The translations under genes were made by a program, and so were the position numbers. Shown piece after piece: positions 16,473 to 24,983 of a stretch of DNA of 46,225 nt. Below the pieces are notes generated by a model. That model worked only from the letters and a program-made list of their open reading frames with translations, made no database searches and had not been told where the DNA came from. Location of the stretch: positions 1 to 46,225 of the forward strand of contig JAFUNR010000040.1 of NCBI GenBank assembly GCA_017472965.1, in the 5' to 3' direction. How positions within the stretch are numbered: the first letter of the stretch is position 1; each line of letters begins with the position of its first letter. Origin of the DNA: Oscillospiraceae bacterium. GTDB lineage: Bacteria > Bacillota > Clostridia > Oscillospirales > Ruminococcaceae.

Positions 16473-16871
16473 ATGTACGAAACCAAGCCTTATTTTTATG
16501 GTACCGGTCGTCGTAAGCAGTCCGTGGCCCGTGTCCGCGTTTACAGCGGTACCGGCAAGATCACCATCAACGGCCGCGACATCGACGATTACTTTGGTCT
16601 GGAGACCCTGAAGCTGGTCGTTCGTCAGCCCCTGGCTGCCGCCGAGATCGAAGGCAAGTTTGACATCGTTGTCCGCGTTGCCGGCGGCGGTGTTTCCGGC
16701 CAGGCCGGCGCTATCCGTCACGGTCTGTCCCGCGCCCTGCTGCAGTACGACGAGAACCTGCGTCCCGTGCTGAAGAAGGCCGGCTTCCTGACCCGCGATC
16801 CTCGTATGAAGGAGCGTAAGAAGTACGGTCTGAAGGCCGCCCGTCGCGCTCCCCAGTTCTCCAAGCGCTGA
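16473..16871 (+). CDS. rpsI: 30S ribosomal protein S9
   Basis: A 132-aa small-subunit protein. [14 protein letters not shown] at the start and the C-terminal RRAPQFSKR tail, which reaches toward P-site tRNA, are diagnostic. Short GGGGG site before ATG 16473. Ends before the strong terminator at 16913. Confidence 0.98.
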   Translation: MYETKPYFYGTGRRKQSVARVRVYSGTGKITINGRDIDDYFGLETLKLVVRQPLAAAEIEGKFDIVVRVAGGGVSGQAGAIRHGLSRALLQYDENLRPVLKKAGFLTRDPRMKERKKYGLKAARRAPQFSKR

Positions 16872-16912
16872 TTTATCTCCGCTTGCGGGTACGAGAGACG
16901 ACTCTTGTTTTC

Positions 16913-16949
16913 AAAAGATCCGAAACCTGCGGGTTTCGGATCTTTTTTT
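16913..16949 (+). terminator. Terminator of rplM-rpsI
   Basis: Stem AAAAGATCCGAAACC (16913-16927) with GGTTTCGGATCTTTT (16932-16946), perfect, ending in seven T. Confidence 0.92.
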
Positions 16950-16980
16950 GTGCAAAAACGGTATCCGAAGCGCATCGCCC

Positions 16981-17009
16981 TTGCCAGCGCCGGCTTTTTG
17001 TGCTATATT
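16981..17009 (+). promoter_or_regulatory. Promoter of the GH106-like gene
   Basis: -35 TTGCCA (16981-16986), 17-base spacer ending TGC (extended -10), -10 TATATT (17004-17009), 40 bases before ATG 17049. Confidence 0.6.
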
Positions 17010-17048
17010 TATGCCGAAAAAGACCGGTGGAAAGGAACGGAGGATCAG

Positions 17049-19604
17049 ATGGATAAGCACCTGCAGGAATGTCTTTCAGACAGCTTTGAAAAGGAATATG
17101 TACTGCCCTTCTTCTGGCAGCACGGCGAAAGCCATGCGCTGCTGCAGCAGGAGATGGATGCCATTTACGACAGCGGCTGCCGCCAGTTCTGTGTGGAAAG
17201 CCGCACCCATGAGGATTTTTGCGGCGAAAGCTGGTGGGAGGATTTCGGCTTTATTCTGGCTTATGCCGAAAAGCGCGGCATGAAGGTCTGGCTGCTGGAT
17301 GACAAGCGCTTCCCCACCGGCTATGCCAACGGCAGTGTGACCGACCATCCCGAGCTGGGCATGGTGCACCTGCGGCAGTTTTTCCGCGATTATGCCGTGA
17401 CCCGCGGACCGTTGACACTGCTGGTACCGCCGCTTGGAGAAAAAGCCGTGCTGGAGCGGGTCGTCGCCTACCGGCTGAACGAAGCCGGTGACGGCATTGT
17501 GGGCGAGGGCGTTGATCTGACCGCGCAGGTACGGGAGGGTCTGGTATACGCGGTGCTGCCCGCGGGGCTGTGGCGTGTTTATTTCATCCATTGCGGCAAT
17601 TTTGCCCCCGCACACAAGCAATGCTGGATCGATATGCTCAATCCCGAATCGGCAAAGCTGATGCTGAAGGCGGTGTATGAGTCCACCTATGCCCATTTTT
17701 CCCGCTATTTCGGCAACACCTTTGTGGGATTCTTCTCGGATGAGCCCAGCTTCGCCAACGAAAGCGGGCACTACTACTCCATCCCGGGCAAGGAGGATAT
17801 GCCCCTGCCCTACCGCAGCGATCTGTGCAGCCTTCTGGCAGAAAAGCTGGGCAAAACGGAAGCCGAAGTTTTTGCGCTGCTGCCTGCGCTGTGGCACACG
17901 CTGGAAACCCCCGATGGCGCAGCCATGCGCTGCTTCTACATGGAGACCATCACCAAGCTCTACCGGGAGAATTTTTCCGCCATGCTGGGCGACTGGTGCC
18001 GCGCCCGCGGCGTGATGTACATCGGTCATGTCATCGAGGATAACGGCACGCATATGCGCCTTGGCTACGGTGCGGGGCATTTCTTCCGCGCACTGGACGG
18101 ACAGGATATGGCCGGACTGGATGTGGTGCTGCACCAGATCGTACCCGGCTTTACCGGCGCACGCCATGCGGCCTCCATTGCGGGCACCTATGCCTATCCG
18201 GAGATGTTCCACTATCTGCTGGCCAAGCTTGGATCCTCTCACAGCCATGTGGATCCGCTGAAAAAGGGCCGCGCCATGTGCGAGATCTACGGCGCATACG
18301 GCTGGGCGGAGGGCCTGCCGCTGATGAAACGGCTGACCGACCATATGCTGGTCAACGGCATCAACCGCTATGTGCCCCACGCCTTTACGCCGAAGCACAA
18401 CGACCCCGATTGCCCGCCCCATTTCTACAATGGCGGACAAAACACCCAGTTCGCCCTGTTCGGCAAGCTGATGGACTATATGCAGCGTGTCAGCCATCTG
18501 ATCTCCGGCTGCACCCACCGCGCCGATGTGGCGGTGCTGTACGCGCCCGAGGGCGAATGGGCCGGCTGCGGCCGCCAGCTGCCGGAAAAGGTGACCCGCA
18601 CGCTGACACAAGCGCAGATCGATTTCGATATTCTGCCCGCCGACCGCCTGTGTGAGACCGCTGTGCGGAATGCCAAGCTGCTTTTGAACGGCGAAAGCTA
18701 CGGCGCGGTGATCGTGCCATACTGCCACACCCTGCCCGCATGGATACTGGAGCAGCTGGCCGCCATCGCCGGACAGATGCCGGTGATCTTTGTGGATGCG
18801 CTGCCCGAAGCCGCCGCCGGCGCCGGCAGCGCCGCTGCGTATACCGCCGACTGCCGCGCCATCCCGCTGGAGCAGCTGGCCGGCAGCCTGCGCGGCGCGG
18901 ACCTTGCGCAGCTGACACTTTCCGCTGCGCTGCCGCTGGTACGCTTCTATCATGTCAGCCGCGGCGGGTGCGAGACCTATCTGTTTGTCAACGATGATAT
19001 CTGGAACACCGCCGACTTCACCGTACAGCTGCAGGGCGAAGATTTTGCTCTGTATGATGCAATGCACAACACGCTGAGCCGTCCGCAATGTACCGCCGCA
19101 GGGGTGCGCCTTTGCATTGCGCCGGGGGATATGGTCATCGTGACAAGCGGCGTAACACAGCCGCTTTGCGCGGCGGTTTATGAGGACGGGCTGACCGCCG
19201 TGCCCGTTCAGACGACATATACCGTCAGCAAGCGGGCCGCCGGCAGCAGGGAATACCTGCCCGCCGCCCCGGCGCTTGCGGATATCACGGCGGAGGATCC
19301 CACCTTCTGCGGGACGATCCGCTACGAATTCACCCTGCCTGAAACAAAGGGCGAAAAGGTGCTGCTGGATCTGGGCGTTGTGGGCGAAACAGCCGAGCTG
19401 TGGGTAAACGGCGTCTATGCCGGCTTTGCACTGTGTGACCCGTATGTGTTTGATGTGACCGGTCTGCTGACACAGCCCGAAAACACCCTGCGGGTGGAGG
19501 TGCTCAATAATCAGGCCTACCGGCTGCGGGATAATTTCTCCACTTTCCTGCCGCTGCCGGCCTCCGGTATGCTGGGGCCTGTGGTGCTGAAAATCAAAGC
19601 CTGA
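17049..19604 (+). CDS. GH106-like glycoside hydrolase
   Basis: An 851-aa cytoplasmic protein. The N-terminal part is a TIM-barrel-like region with WLLDDKRFPTGYANG (81-95) and FFSDEPSFAN (228-237), whose Glu (E232) is a candidate acid/base. The middle (about 490-640) resembles a Rossmann-like A4-type domain, and the C-terminus (about 760-851) is a jelly-roll with ELWVNGVYAGF and DPYVFDVTGLL. This layout and these motifs resemble GH106 alpha-L-rhamnosidases and related unassigned glycosidases. Typical GH106 members are longer and secreted; this one has no signal peptide, so substrate and family are tentative. GGAGG lies five bases before ATG; single-gene unit with its own promoter and terminator. 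Confidence 0.65.
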   Translation: MDKHLQECLSDSFEKEYVLPFFWQHGESHALLQQEMDAIYDSGCRQFCVESRTHEDFCGESWWEDFGFILAYAEKRGMKVWLLDDKRFPTGYANGSVTDHPELGMVHLRQFFRDYAVTRGPLTLLVPPLGEKAVLERVVAYRLNEAGDGIVGEGVDLTAQVREGLVYAVLPAGLWRVYFIHCGNFAPAHKQCWIDMLNPESAKLMLKAVYESTYAHFSRYFGNTFVGFFSDEPSFANESGHYYSIPGKEDMPLPYRSDLCSLLAEKLGKTEAEVFALLPALWHTLETPDGAAMRCFYMETITKLYRENFSAMLGDWCRARGVMYIGHVIEDNGTHMRLGYGAGHFFRALDGQDMAGLDVVLHQIVPGFTGARHAASIAGTYAYPEMFHYLLAKLGSSHSHVDPLKKGRAMCEIYGAYGWAEGLPLMKRLTDHMLVNGINRYVPHAFTPKHNDPDCPPHFYNGGQNTQFALFGKLMDYMQRVSHLISGCTHRADVAVLYAPEGEWAGCGRQLPEKVTRTLTQAQIDFDILPADRLCETAVRNAKLLLNGESYGAVIVPYCHTLPAWILEQLAAIAGQMPVIFVDALPEAAAGAGSAAAYTADCRAIPLEQLAGSLRGADLAQLTLSAALPLVRFYHVSRGGCETYLFVNDDIWNTADFTVQLQGEDFALYDAMHNTLSRPQCTAAGVRLCIAPGDMVIVTSGVTQPLCAAVYEDGLTAVPVQTTYTVSKRAAGSREYLPAAPALADITAEDPTFCGTIRYEFTLPETKGEKVLLDLGVVGETAELWVNGVYAGFALCDPYVFDVTGLLTQPENTLRVEVLNNQAYRLRDNFSTFLPLPASGMLGPVVLKIKA

Positions 19605-19615
19605 TATTTCTGAAT

Positions 19616-19657
19616 CTTTGCGGCGCACAGAAATGATCTGTGCGCCGCAAAGTTTTT
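19616..19657 (+). terminator. Terminator of the GH106-like gene
   Basis: Perfect 16-bp stem CTTTGCGGCGCACAGA (19616-19631) with its complement at 19637-19652, then five T. It may also serve the convergent lipoprotein gene. Confidence 0.92.
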
Positions 19658-19702
19658 ACGATTTTTTGACATTTCGTATTTTACGCGGATCATCGCATCC
19701 GG

Positions 19703-20257
19703 TTACCCGCCGGCTGCGGCGGAGGACTGCTCCGGCACAAGGGTATAAGTGGAATGGACCCGCCACGGGGCTTCTTCCGATCCGACAGGCAACAGAGACA
19801 CCACCCACAGCACACCGTCTACCTCCAGCAGAAAACAATGCTCTGCCAGTGGTTGATACCGCACCGTATCGTACTGTGAACACAGGCTTTTCACCGGCGT
19901 ATCGTCATACAGCATATCTTCCTTCGGCTCTTGTTCAAACAGCGCATTCCAGCTTTCATCGGTATAAGGAAATTCCTGCCAGCACCAGTACACATTTTCG
20001 ATGCGGCGCGCATCCTCCGCCGTTCCCTCACGAGGCAGCCATACAAAGGCATCTGTTTCCGTTATGTAACGCACGCCGTTGTCATCCTTCGGGATCCAGA
20101 ATGCCGCCCGCGGACCGATATACAGCCCTTTTTCCGTCACATAGCTCTCACCGGGTACAAGCGCAGCGGACGGGGTCTGCCGTGCGGCACAGCCTGTCAA
20201 AAGAAGCAGGCACACAGCCATCACTGCCATCAAATGATACCGCCGTTGTTTTCTCAT
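19703..20257 (-). CDS. Putative lipoprotein of unknown function
   Basis: A 184-aa protein with a signal peptide ending in the lipobox L20-T-G-C23, so it should be lipid-anchored outside the membrane. The mature part is rich in Trp and acidic residues (IENVYWCWQEFPYTDESW; two Cys at about 104 and 141); I recognise no family. The start at ATG 20257 has GGGAG just upstream and keeps the signal peptide; the frame continues to 20377 but would run through the promoter at 20288-20316. Confidence 0.75.
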   Translation of the reverse strand: MRKQRRYHLMAVMAVCLLLLTGCAARQTPSAALVPGESYVTEKGLYIGPRAAFWIPKDDNGVRYITETDAFVWLPREGTAEDARRIENVYWCWQEFPYTDESWNALFEQEPKEDMLYDDTPVKSLCSQYDTVRYQPLAEHCFLLEVDGVLWVVSLLPVGSEEAPWRVHSTYTLVPEQSSAAAGG

Positions 20258-20287
20258 TCTCCCGTCCTCCCTGTGCGTTTTCTTTTG

Positions 20288-20316
20288 ATTATACTCAAAA
20301 ATCCTATGCCGCGCAA
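20288..20316 (-). promoter_or_regulatory. Promoter of the lipoprotein gene
   Basis: Minus strand -35 TTGCGC (20311-20316), 17-base spacer, -10 TATAAT (20288-20293). Confidence 0.65.
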
Positions 20317-20404
20317 CCGAAAATTCTTCCGTTTTCACATGCTTTTCACAATTATCCGTTATACTGCAAAATAACACATATTACAGATGCAGGGAGGGAT
20401 ACCG

Positions 20405-20926
20405 ATGGAATTCACCTTTGAAACCGCCTACGATCAAAAGGCCGTTACCGCCATGGTACGCGCATTGCGCAAAACGCAGCGCAAAAAACGCAGCCGCCGC
20501 AGCCACATCTTCGGCTGGATCGTCATCGCACTGGGTACACTGCTGTCCGTCTCCGATTTCATCAACAGCCGTGTGGATGCCGGAACGGTGATCACGCTGC
20601 TCACCGTCCTGCTGCTGCTGGCAGTTTTTGTCTGGGAGGATTCCATCAATGCTTACATCGCCCGCAAGCGCACCCTGCCGGGGCTGATGCACACCTCCGC
20701 CGTATTCACCGCTGACAGCTACCGCACCGCCACGGAAATGGGCAACACCGAGTGGTTTTACCCCAACATTCTGAGTGTTGTGGAGCTTCCTGCATATTTC
20801 GTCTTTCTTTTCAGCAAAAACCATGCGCAGGTCTATGCCAAAGCCGGTATGACCGGCGGCAGCGCAGAAGAATTCTGCGCCTTTATCGCCGAAAAGACCG
20901 GCAAAGAAGTACTGCACATCAAATAA
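20405..20926 (+). CDS. YcxB-like membrane protein
   Basis: A 173-aa protein with a basic segment (about 22-34), two membrane helices (about 36-56 and 60-76) and a cytoplasmic beta-rich C-terminal domain (about 95-173) with the pattern VELPAYFVFLFSKNHAQVYAKAGM, typical of the YcxB family. The function is unknown. The start at 20405 follows GGGAGGG by six bases. Two TTTTCACA direct repeats (20332-20339, 20343-20350) lie upstream, ahead of a TATACT (20360-20365); no convincing -35. Confidence 0.75.
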   Translation: MEFTFETAYDQKAVTAMVRALRKTQRKKRSRRSHIFGWIVIALGTLLSVSDFINSRVDAGTVITLLTVLLLLAVFVWEDSINAYIARKRTLPGLMHTSAVFTADSYRTATEMGNTEWFYPNILSVVELPAYFVFLFSKNHAQVYAKAGMTGGSAEEFCAFIAEKTGKEVLHIK

Positions 20927-20956
20927 GCCGTTCTTTACGAGTCTGTATATACATAT

Positions 20957-21027
20957 AAAACACCGCATCCGCGGCCCAGAGAGCGCTCTCAAAGGAAGCT
21001 CCCAAGGTCCGGATGCGGTGTTTTTTT
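20957..21027. terminator. Long-loop bidirectional terminator between ycxB-like and PAQR genes
   Basis: AAAACACCGCATCCG (near 20957-20971) pairs with CGGATGCGGTGTTTT (21010-21024); seven T follow on the plus strand and GTTTTATATG on the minus strand. The 38-base loop holds a smaller GAGCGCTC palindrome (20991-20998). Confidence 0.8.
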
Positions 21028-21040
21028 GCTGCAACTGCGG

Positions 21041-21715
21041 TTATACAATATGATACATAAAGATATAATGGCACAGGCTGCCGCCCATAATGAACAGATG
21101 GAACAGCTCGTGATGCCCGAAAGCACGCTTCACTGCGTTTTTCGGCTTCAGTGCATAGATGACGCCCCCGGCGGTATACACCACGCCGCCTGCCAGCAGC
21201 CAGAAAAAACCCGACGGTGAAAGTGCTGCGATCACCTGCGGCATGGCCGTCAGGCAGCTCCACCCCATAGCGATGTAGATGACGGAGGATACCCACTTCG
21301 GGCAGCCCACCCAACACAGCTTGAACAGTGTGCCCGCAGCCGCCAGCCCCCACACCAGCGCCAGCAGACGGCTGCCCACCGCAGCATCCAGCGCCACGGT
21401 GCACACCGGTGTATACGAACCGGCGATCAGGTAAAAAATCATGATATGATCCAGCTTTTTCAGAATGCGCACACCGCAGGTCGAAAGCTGAAAGGTGTGA
21501 TAGGCTGTGCTTGCGCCATACAGCAGCACCATCGTCAGCATAAAGACGCTCAGACTGGCAAGCGCCGAAAAATCCGCACCGCCGATCGCAGCATGCACCA
21601 GAAGCGGCGGCATAGCCACGACCGCCGCACAGAAAGCGATAAAATGGGTCAGCGCACTGACCGGATCTTTTACATGAAATGCACCCGACAGCGGCACATT
21701 CAGCTTCTCGTTCAC
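21041..21715 (-). CDS. Hemolysin III / PAQR family membrane protein
   Basis: A 224-aa seven-helix protein of the hemolysin III (YqfA, adiponectin-receptor-like) family. The zinc-binding set is seen as YGASTAYHTF (H73), LDHIMIFYLIAGSYTP (D89), and HELFH (H202, H206). The fold is that of a membrane-embedded hydrolase; bacterial members affect membrane lipid state, and true hemolytic action is doubtful. Start GTG 21715 follows GAGGTGGT. Own near-perfect promoter at 21747-21775. Confidence 0.92.
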   Translation of the reverse strand: MNEKLNVPLSGAFHVKDPVSALTHFIAFCAAVVAMPPLLVHAAIGGADFSALASLSVFMLTMVLLYGASTAYHTFQLSTCGVRILKKLDHIMIFYLIAGSYTPVCTVALDAAVGSRLLALVWGLAAAGTLFKLCWVGCPKWVSSVIYIAMGWSCLTAMPQVIAALSPSGFFWLLAGGVVYTAGGVIYALKPKNAVKRAFGHHELFHLFIMGGSLCHYIFMYHIV

Positions 21716-21746
21716 AATTACACCACCTCTTAATTTATCAAGTGCA

Positions 21747-21775
21747 ATTATATCTCGTTTTCGATTTTATGTCAA
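21747..21775 (-). promoter_or_regulatory. Consensus promoter of the hemolysin III gene
   Basis: Minus strand -35 TTGACA (21770-21775), 17-base spacer, -10 TATAAT (21747-21752). Confidence 0.88.
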
Positions 21776-21805
21776 GAGTTTTTCAATAACCGATGAAAAG
21801 TTTTT

Positions 21806-21849
21806 AAAAAGGACAGTTCCGCAGAAATCCTCTGCAGAGCTGTCCTTTT
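21806..21849 (-). terminator. Terminator of DUF1836-fRMsr unit
   Basis: AAAAAGGACAG (21806-21816) pairs with CTGTCCTTTT (21840-21849), with further pairing inside; read on the minus strand the stem ends in CCTTTTTAAAAACTTTT. Confidence 0.8.
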
Positions 21850-21863
21850 CACACTGTTTCTGT

Positions 21864-22340
21864 TCACAGGGCAAACTGTTCCAATACTGCCGCGACCTGC
21901 CGCAGGCCGGCCTCGTCCTCTGCCGAGAAACGCTCCAAAAGCGGACTGTCAATATCCAGCACACCGACCACACAGCCGTTTTTGTGCAGCGGCAGCACGA
22001 TCTCGGATCGGGAAGCGCCATCGCAGGCGATATGCCCCGGGAATGCATGCACATCCGGCACACGCTGTACGGCATCCTGTGCCGCCGCCGTGCCGCACAC
22101 GCCGCGGCCCAGCGCAATTTCAATGCAGGCTGGCTTACCCTGAAACGGTCCCAGCACCAGCCGGCCATCCTGCATCAGATAAAAGCCAACCCAGTTGATA
22201 TCCTCCAGAAATTCATTCAGCAAGGCACTCGCATTGGCAAGATTGGCCGTGGTATGGGGCACACCCTCGCACAGCGCACGCAGACCGGCGCAAAGCTGCG
22301 GATACAGCTGTCCGGCTTCCGGTTTTTTCATGTCAAACAC
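21864..22340 (-). CDS. msrC: Free methionine-(R)-sulfoxide reductase (GAF type)
   Basis: A 158-aa GAF-domain enzyme that reduces free Met-(R)-sulfoxide. The family blocks INWVGFYL, GPFQGKPACIEI, GRGVCGTAA, FPGHIACD, SRSEIVLPL and GVLDIDSP are all present. The three redox cysteines are C72, C82 and C106, with the same 10 and 24 residue spacing as in the E. coli enzyme. Start GTG 22340 has GAGGTG seven bases before it; an in-frame ATG three codons later lacks a well-placed site. It lies 11 bases after the DUF1836 gene, in one transcript. Confidence 0.92.
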   Translation of the reverse strand: MFDMKKPEAGQLYPQLCAGLRALCEGVPHTTANLANASALLNEFLEDINWVGFYLMQDGRLVLGPFQGKPACIEIALGRGVCGTAAAQDAVQRVPDVHAFPGHIACDGASRSEIVLPLHKNGCVVGVLDIDSPLLERFSAEDEAGLRQVAAVLEQFAL

Positions 22341-22351
22341 CGGCGCTCACC

Positions 22352-22894
22352 TCACCCTTTCTGCACCTGCTCGGATTCCTCCCGGTGCAGCTGCTCAAAG
22401 CATTTGTTCAGATAAACCTTGTGCGCCACTGCCACAATGGTGGTGCGCAGGATCTGTTTTTCATCGGTGTTGGTCGCGCCGATGGTATCCAGCATATCCT
22501 TCAGACCAAACACATGCTGCAGCACATTGTGCAGCTCTTCACAGAAATAATCGTAGGCTCTTTGCGGCGTATAAGCCTTGTTCTGCAGGCCAAAAATGAA
22601 AAGCAGACGGATATCCTCCATGGAGAGCACGGATTTTGCTACGGCAATGAAGATCAGATAGGCGATCTGCTCGCGCCCGTACTGCTTTTTGACCGGGTTT
22701 GCCACCAGCCCCTTTTTGACATAATTGCTGATCATGGAGCCGGTGATGGCACCATCCTGCAGCGGGGCCAGATATTCGGCAATATACTTGGTGGTCTGTT
22801 CCAGATACAGGCCCACATTGGGGATCTCCTCATAACGGGGCAGACGGAATTCAGCGATCGAACGCATGACAGCGTCCTTTGATATCTGTTTCAT
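22352..22894 (-). CDS. DUF1836 family protein (MerR-like DNA-binding fold likely)
   Basis: A 180-aa protein of the Firmicute DUF1836 family. The segment ITGSMISNYVKKGLVANPVKKQYGREQIAYLIFIA (about 50-84) reads like a MerR-type winged helix (recognition helix then tyrosine-arginine turn), so a regulatory role is plausible but unproven. The rest is helical. The start at ATG 22894 follows AAGGAAGGATC. It leads the operon with fRMsr, which hints at oxidative-stress related control. Confidence 0.82.
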   Translation of the reverse strand: MKQISKDAVMRSIAEFRLPRYEEIPNVGLYLEQTTKYIAEYLAPLQDGAITGSMISNYVKKGLVANPVKKQYGREQIAYLIFIAVAKSVLSMEDIRLLFIFGLQNKAYTPQRAYDYFCEELHNVLQHVFGLKDMLDTIGATNTDEKQILRTTIVAVAHKVYLNKCFEQLHREESEQVQKG

Positions 22895-22918
22895 GACGAT
22901 CCTTCCTTTCTGCTCTCT

Positions 22919-22947
22919 ATTGTACGCCAAAATTTACAATTCGTCAA
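22919..22947 (-). promoter_or_regulatory. Promoter of DUF1836-fRMsr
   Basis: Minus strand -35 TTGACG (22942-22947), 17-base spacer, -10 TACAAT (22919-22924). Confidence 0.75.
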
Positions 22948-22978
22948 TAAAACCTTCACAAGAGTTTTCAAAAAACGC

Positions 22979-23007
22979 TTGACGGCGTTCTCGATGGGTT
23001 GTAAAAT
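22979..23007 (+). promoter_or_regulatory. Promoter of the DegV gene
   Basis: -35 TTGACG (22979-22984), 17-base spacer, -10 TAAAAT (23002-23007). Divergent from the DUF1836 promoter. Confidence 0.65.
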
Positions 23008-23060
23008 ACCATTGAACAGGTTATGCAAAAACCGATTGAAGCAAAGGACGGTCTGCTATT

Positions 23061-23900
23061 ATGAAATTCAGAATTGTTACGGATTCCTCTGCCAATACAT
23101 TCTCCATGCCGGGCGTGGATCTTGTCAGCGTTCCGCTGAAGATCGTCACCGCCGAGACCGAATATGTGGATGATGCTGCGCTGGATGTGAACGGCATGAT
23201 CGATGCGCTGCAGCAGTACAAAGGCAAAAGCGGCTCCGCCTGTCCCAACACGGAAGAATACCTGCAGGCCTTTGAAGGGGCTGATCGCATCTTTGTATTC
23301 ACCATCACCCGCAATCTTTCGGGCAGCTATTCTGCCGCGGTAACAGCGGCACAGGAATACGAATGTGCCCACCCCGGCGCAAAGGTCTGGGTAGCGGATA
23401 CGCTGAGTGTAGGGCCTGAGGTACTGCTGCATCTGGAGCACCTGTGCGAGGGCATCCGCTGCGGCGAAACCTTTGAAACACTGTCCGTCCGGCTGGAACA
23501 GCGTATCAAAAACACCCGCCTTGTATTTGCACTGAAATCGCTGACCAATCTGGCGCGCAACGGACGCGTCAGCCCGGTGGTGGCCAAAATGGCCGGCATT
23601 CTGGGCATCCGTCTGGTTGGCCGCGCCAGCGATGAGGGCACACTGGAGCCGCTGCACAAATGCCGCGGCGAGGAAAAGGCGCTGGCTGCCATTGTGAACG
23701 AAATGAAGGAGCGCGGCTGGTGCGGCGGTGCGGTACGCATTGCAGAATGTCAGGCCAAAGAAACCGCCGCGGCACTGAAAAGACGGCTGCGCATGATCTT
23801 TCCCAAGGCCGACATCCGTATCGCTCCCTGCACCGGACTGTGCAGCTTTTACGCCGAAAGCGGCGGTATTCTGGTGGGCTATGAGGGAGATATGGGTTAA
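23061..23900 (+). CDS. DegV family fatty-acid-binding protein
   Basis: A 279-aa two-domain protein of the DegV/FakB family, which holds a fatty acid for phosphorylation by FakA or acts as a carrier. Seen: RIVTDSSAN at the start, SGSACPNTEEY in the lipid loop (the usual form has T/S-SQPS), TITRNLSGSY with the Ser that binds the carboxylate, and the C-terminal GGAVRIAECQAKE domain. No FakA gene is nearby. The ribosome-binding site is weak (AAAGGA, long spacing). Confidence 0.9.
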   Translation: MKFRIVTDSSANTFSMPGVDLVSVPLKIVTAETEYVDDAALDVNGMIDALQQYKGKSGSACPNTEEYLQAFEGADRIFVFTITRNLSGSYSAAVTAAQEYECAHPGAKVWVADTLSVGPEVLLHLEHLCEGIRCGETFETLSVRLEQRIKNTRLVFALKSLTNLARNGRVSPVVAKMAGILGIRLVGRASDEGTLEPLHKCRGEEKALAAIVNEMKERGWCGGAVRIAECQAKETAAALKRRLRMIFPKADIRIAPCTGLCSFYAESGGILVGYEGDMG

Positions 23901-23938
23901 AACCGTTTTCTGCCCGCGGTCACCGTATAAAAGCTTTG

Positions 23939-23964
23939 AAAAAAGAGCCCATGGGCTCTTTTTT
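23939..23964. terminator. Bidirectional terminator between DegV and AraC genes
   Basis: Self-complementary AAAAAAGAGCC-CATG-GGCTCTTTTTT; the A and T runs make it active in both directions for the convergent genes. Confidence 0.88.
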
Positions 23965-23987
23965 CATGCGCCGGGCAGCAGTGCAAA

Positions 23988-24851
23988 TCACTGCACATAG
24001 GATTCAGTATCCGGTTTTTGTCGCCACACACCGGGAGAAACGCCGCAGATGCGTCGGAAACTGCTGACAAAATGGCTGGGTGAGCCGAATCCGGTCTGCC
24101 GTGCAATGTGCGCCGCCGTCAGATTGGTATACTGCAGCAGTTTCTTCGCCTGTTCGATGCGATACCGCAGCAGATATTCATGGGGAGTCATCCCCATCTC
24201 TGCGCGGAATCGGCGGATCAGGTGCGATTCCGACACATAAAAAGCTGCTGCCACCTCCTGCAGCGGCAGCGGCTGATCGTGCCGCCGTTCCATATAGGCA
24301 GCCACCTGCTCAGCAAAGCCGGAGCCTTCTTTTGCCCCCTGCTGCTGCAGCGCCAGTCCCACCCGATGCAGCAGCATACCGGTGCCGGCTGAAATCGCCC
24401 ACTGATAGCCGGCTGCCTTTTCCTCGGCGATCCGCATCAGCTCCTCTGCGGATTCTGCACAGCTCTCCGCGCCATGCTCCGCCAGCACACCGCAGCGTTC
24501 GACGATCTCATCCAACAGCCGAAGGGCCGCCTCCCCGCACGGATGCGCCCAATAAAACTCCCACAGCTTACCCGGCGCGGTACAGTAGCTGTGCGCCCGG
24601 TGCTGCGGCAGTACCGCTACACTGCCCTCCGTCAGCACATACTCTCTTTCTTCCAGCCGCATTCTGCCTTCGCCTTTCAGTGTGATGAGCAGCAGATAGC
24701 CGTGCCTGCCGGCCTCCCGCTGTATCCGATACAGCTCATTGCAGCAATGCCAGCCCAGCGCCGTATAGGAAAACATCATCTGTACGCTCCAATGCGGCAG
24801 CGGGGGCTTTGCAAACCGCACCTTGCCGAAATCCCCATCCACATCATACAT
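23988..24851 (-). CDS. AraC family transcriptional regulator
   Basis: A 287-aa regulator: an N-terminal cupin-like sensing domain (about 25-120, with GYLLLITLKGEGRM and LPQHRAHSY) and a C-terminal double HTH (about 183-279) with AAAFYVSESHLIRRFRAEMGMTPHEYLLRYRIEQAKKLL and the conserved IARQTGFGSPSHFVSSFRRICGVSPGVWR. Such architecture usually senses a sugar or similar small ligand. It is divergent from the UROD-like gene, its likely target. GGAGGG lies six bases before ATG 24851. Confidence 0.93.
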   Translation of the reverse strand: MYDVDGDFGKVRFAKPPLPHWSVQMMFSYTALGWHCCNELYRIQREAGRHGYLLLITLKGEGRMRLEEREYVLTEGSVAVLPQHRAHSYCTAPGKLWEFYWAHPCGEAALRLLDEIVERCGVLAEHGAESCAESAEELMRIAEEKAAGYQWAISAGTGMLLHRVGLALQQQGAKEGSGFAEQVAAYMERRHDQPLPLQEVAAAFYVSESHLIRRFRAEMGMTPHEYLLRYRIEQAKKLLQYTNLTAAHIARQTGFGSPSHFVSSFRRICGVSPGVWRQKPDTESYVQ

Positions 24852-24919
24852 TCCGATCCCTCCTTATATCAAAAAACACGCACAATATATCATAATTTCG
24901 CCATTTCTCTTTCATTATA

Positions 24920-24948
24920 TTGACATTTCATCACAAATGCAATAGGAT
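24920..24948 (+). promoter_or_regulatory. Promoter of the UROD-like gene
   Basis: -35 TTGACA (24920-24925), 17-base spacer, weak -10 TAGGAT (24943-24948). A strong -35 with a weak -10 suits activator control by the adjacent AraC regulator. Confidence 0.55.
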
Positions 24949-24983
24949 GAAGCCAAATAAAACATTCTGCAGGAGGGATGTTC

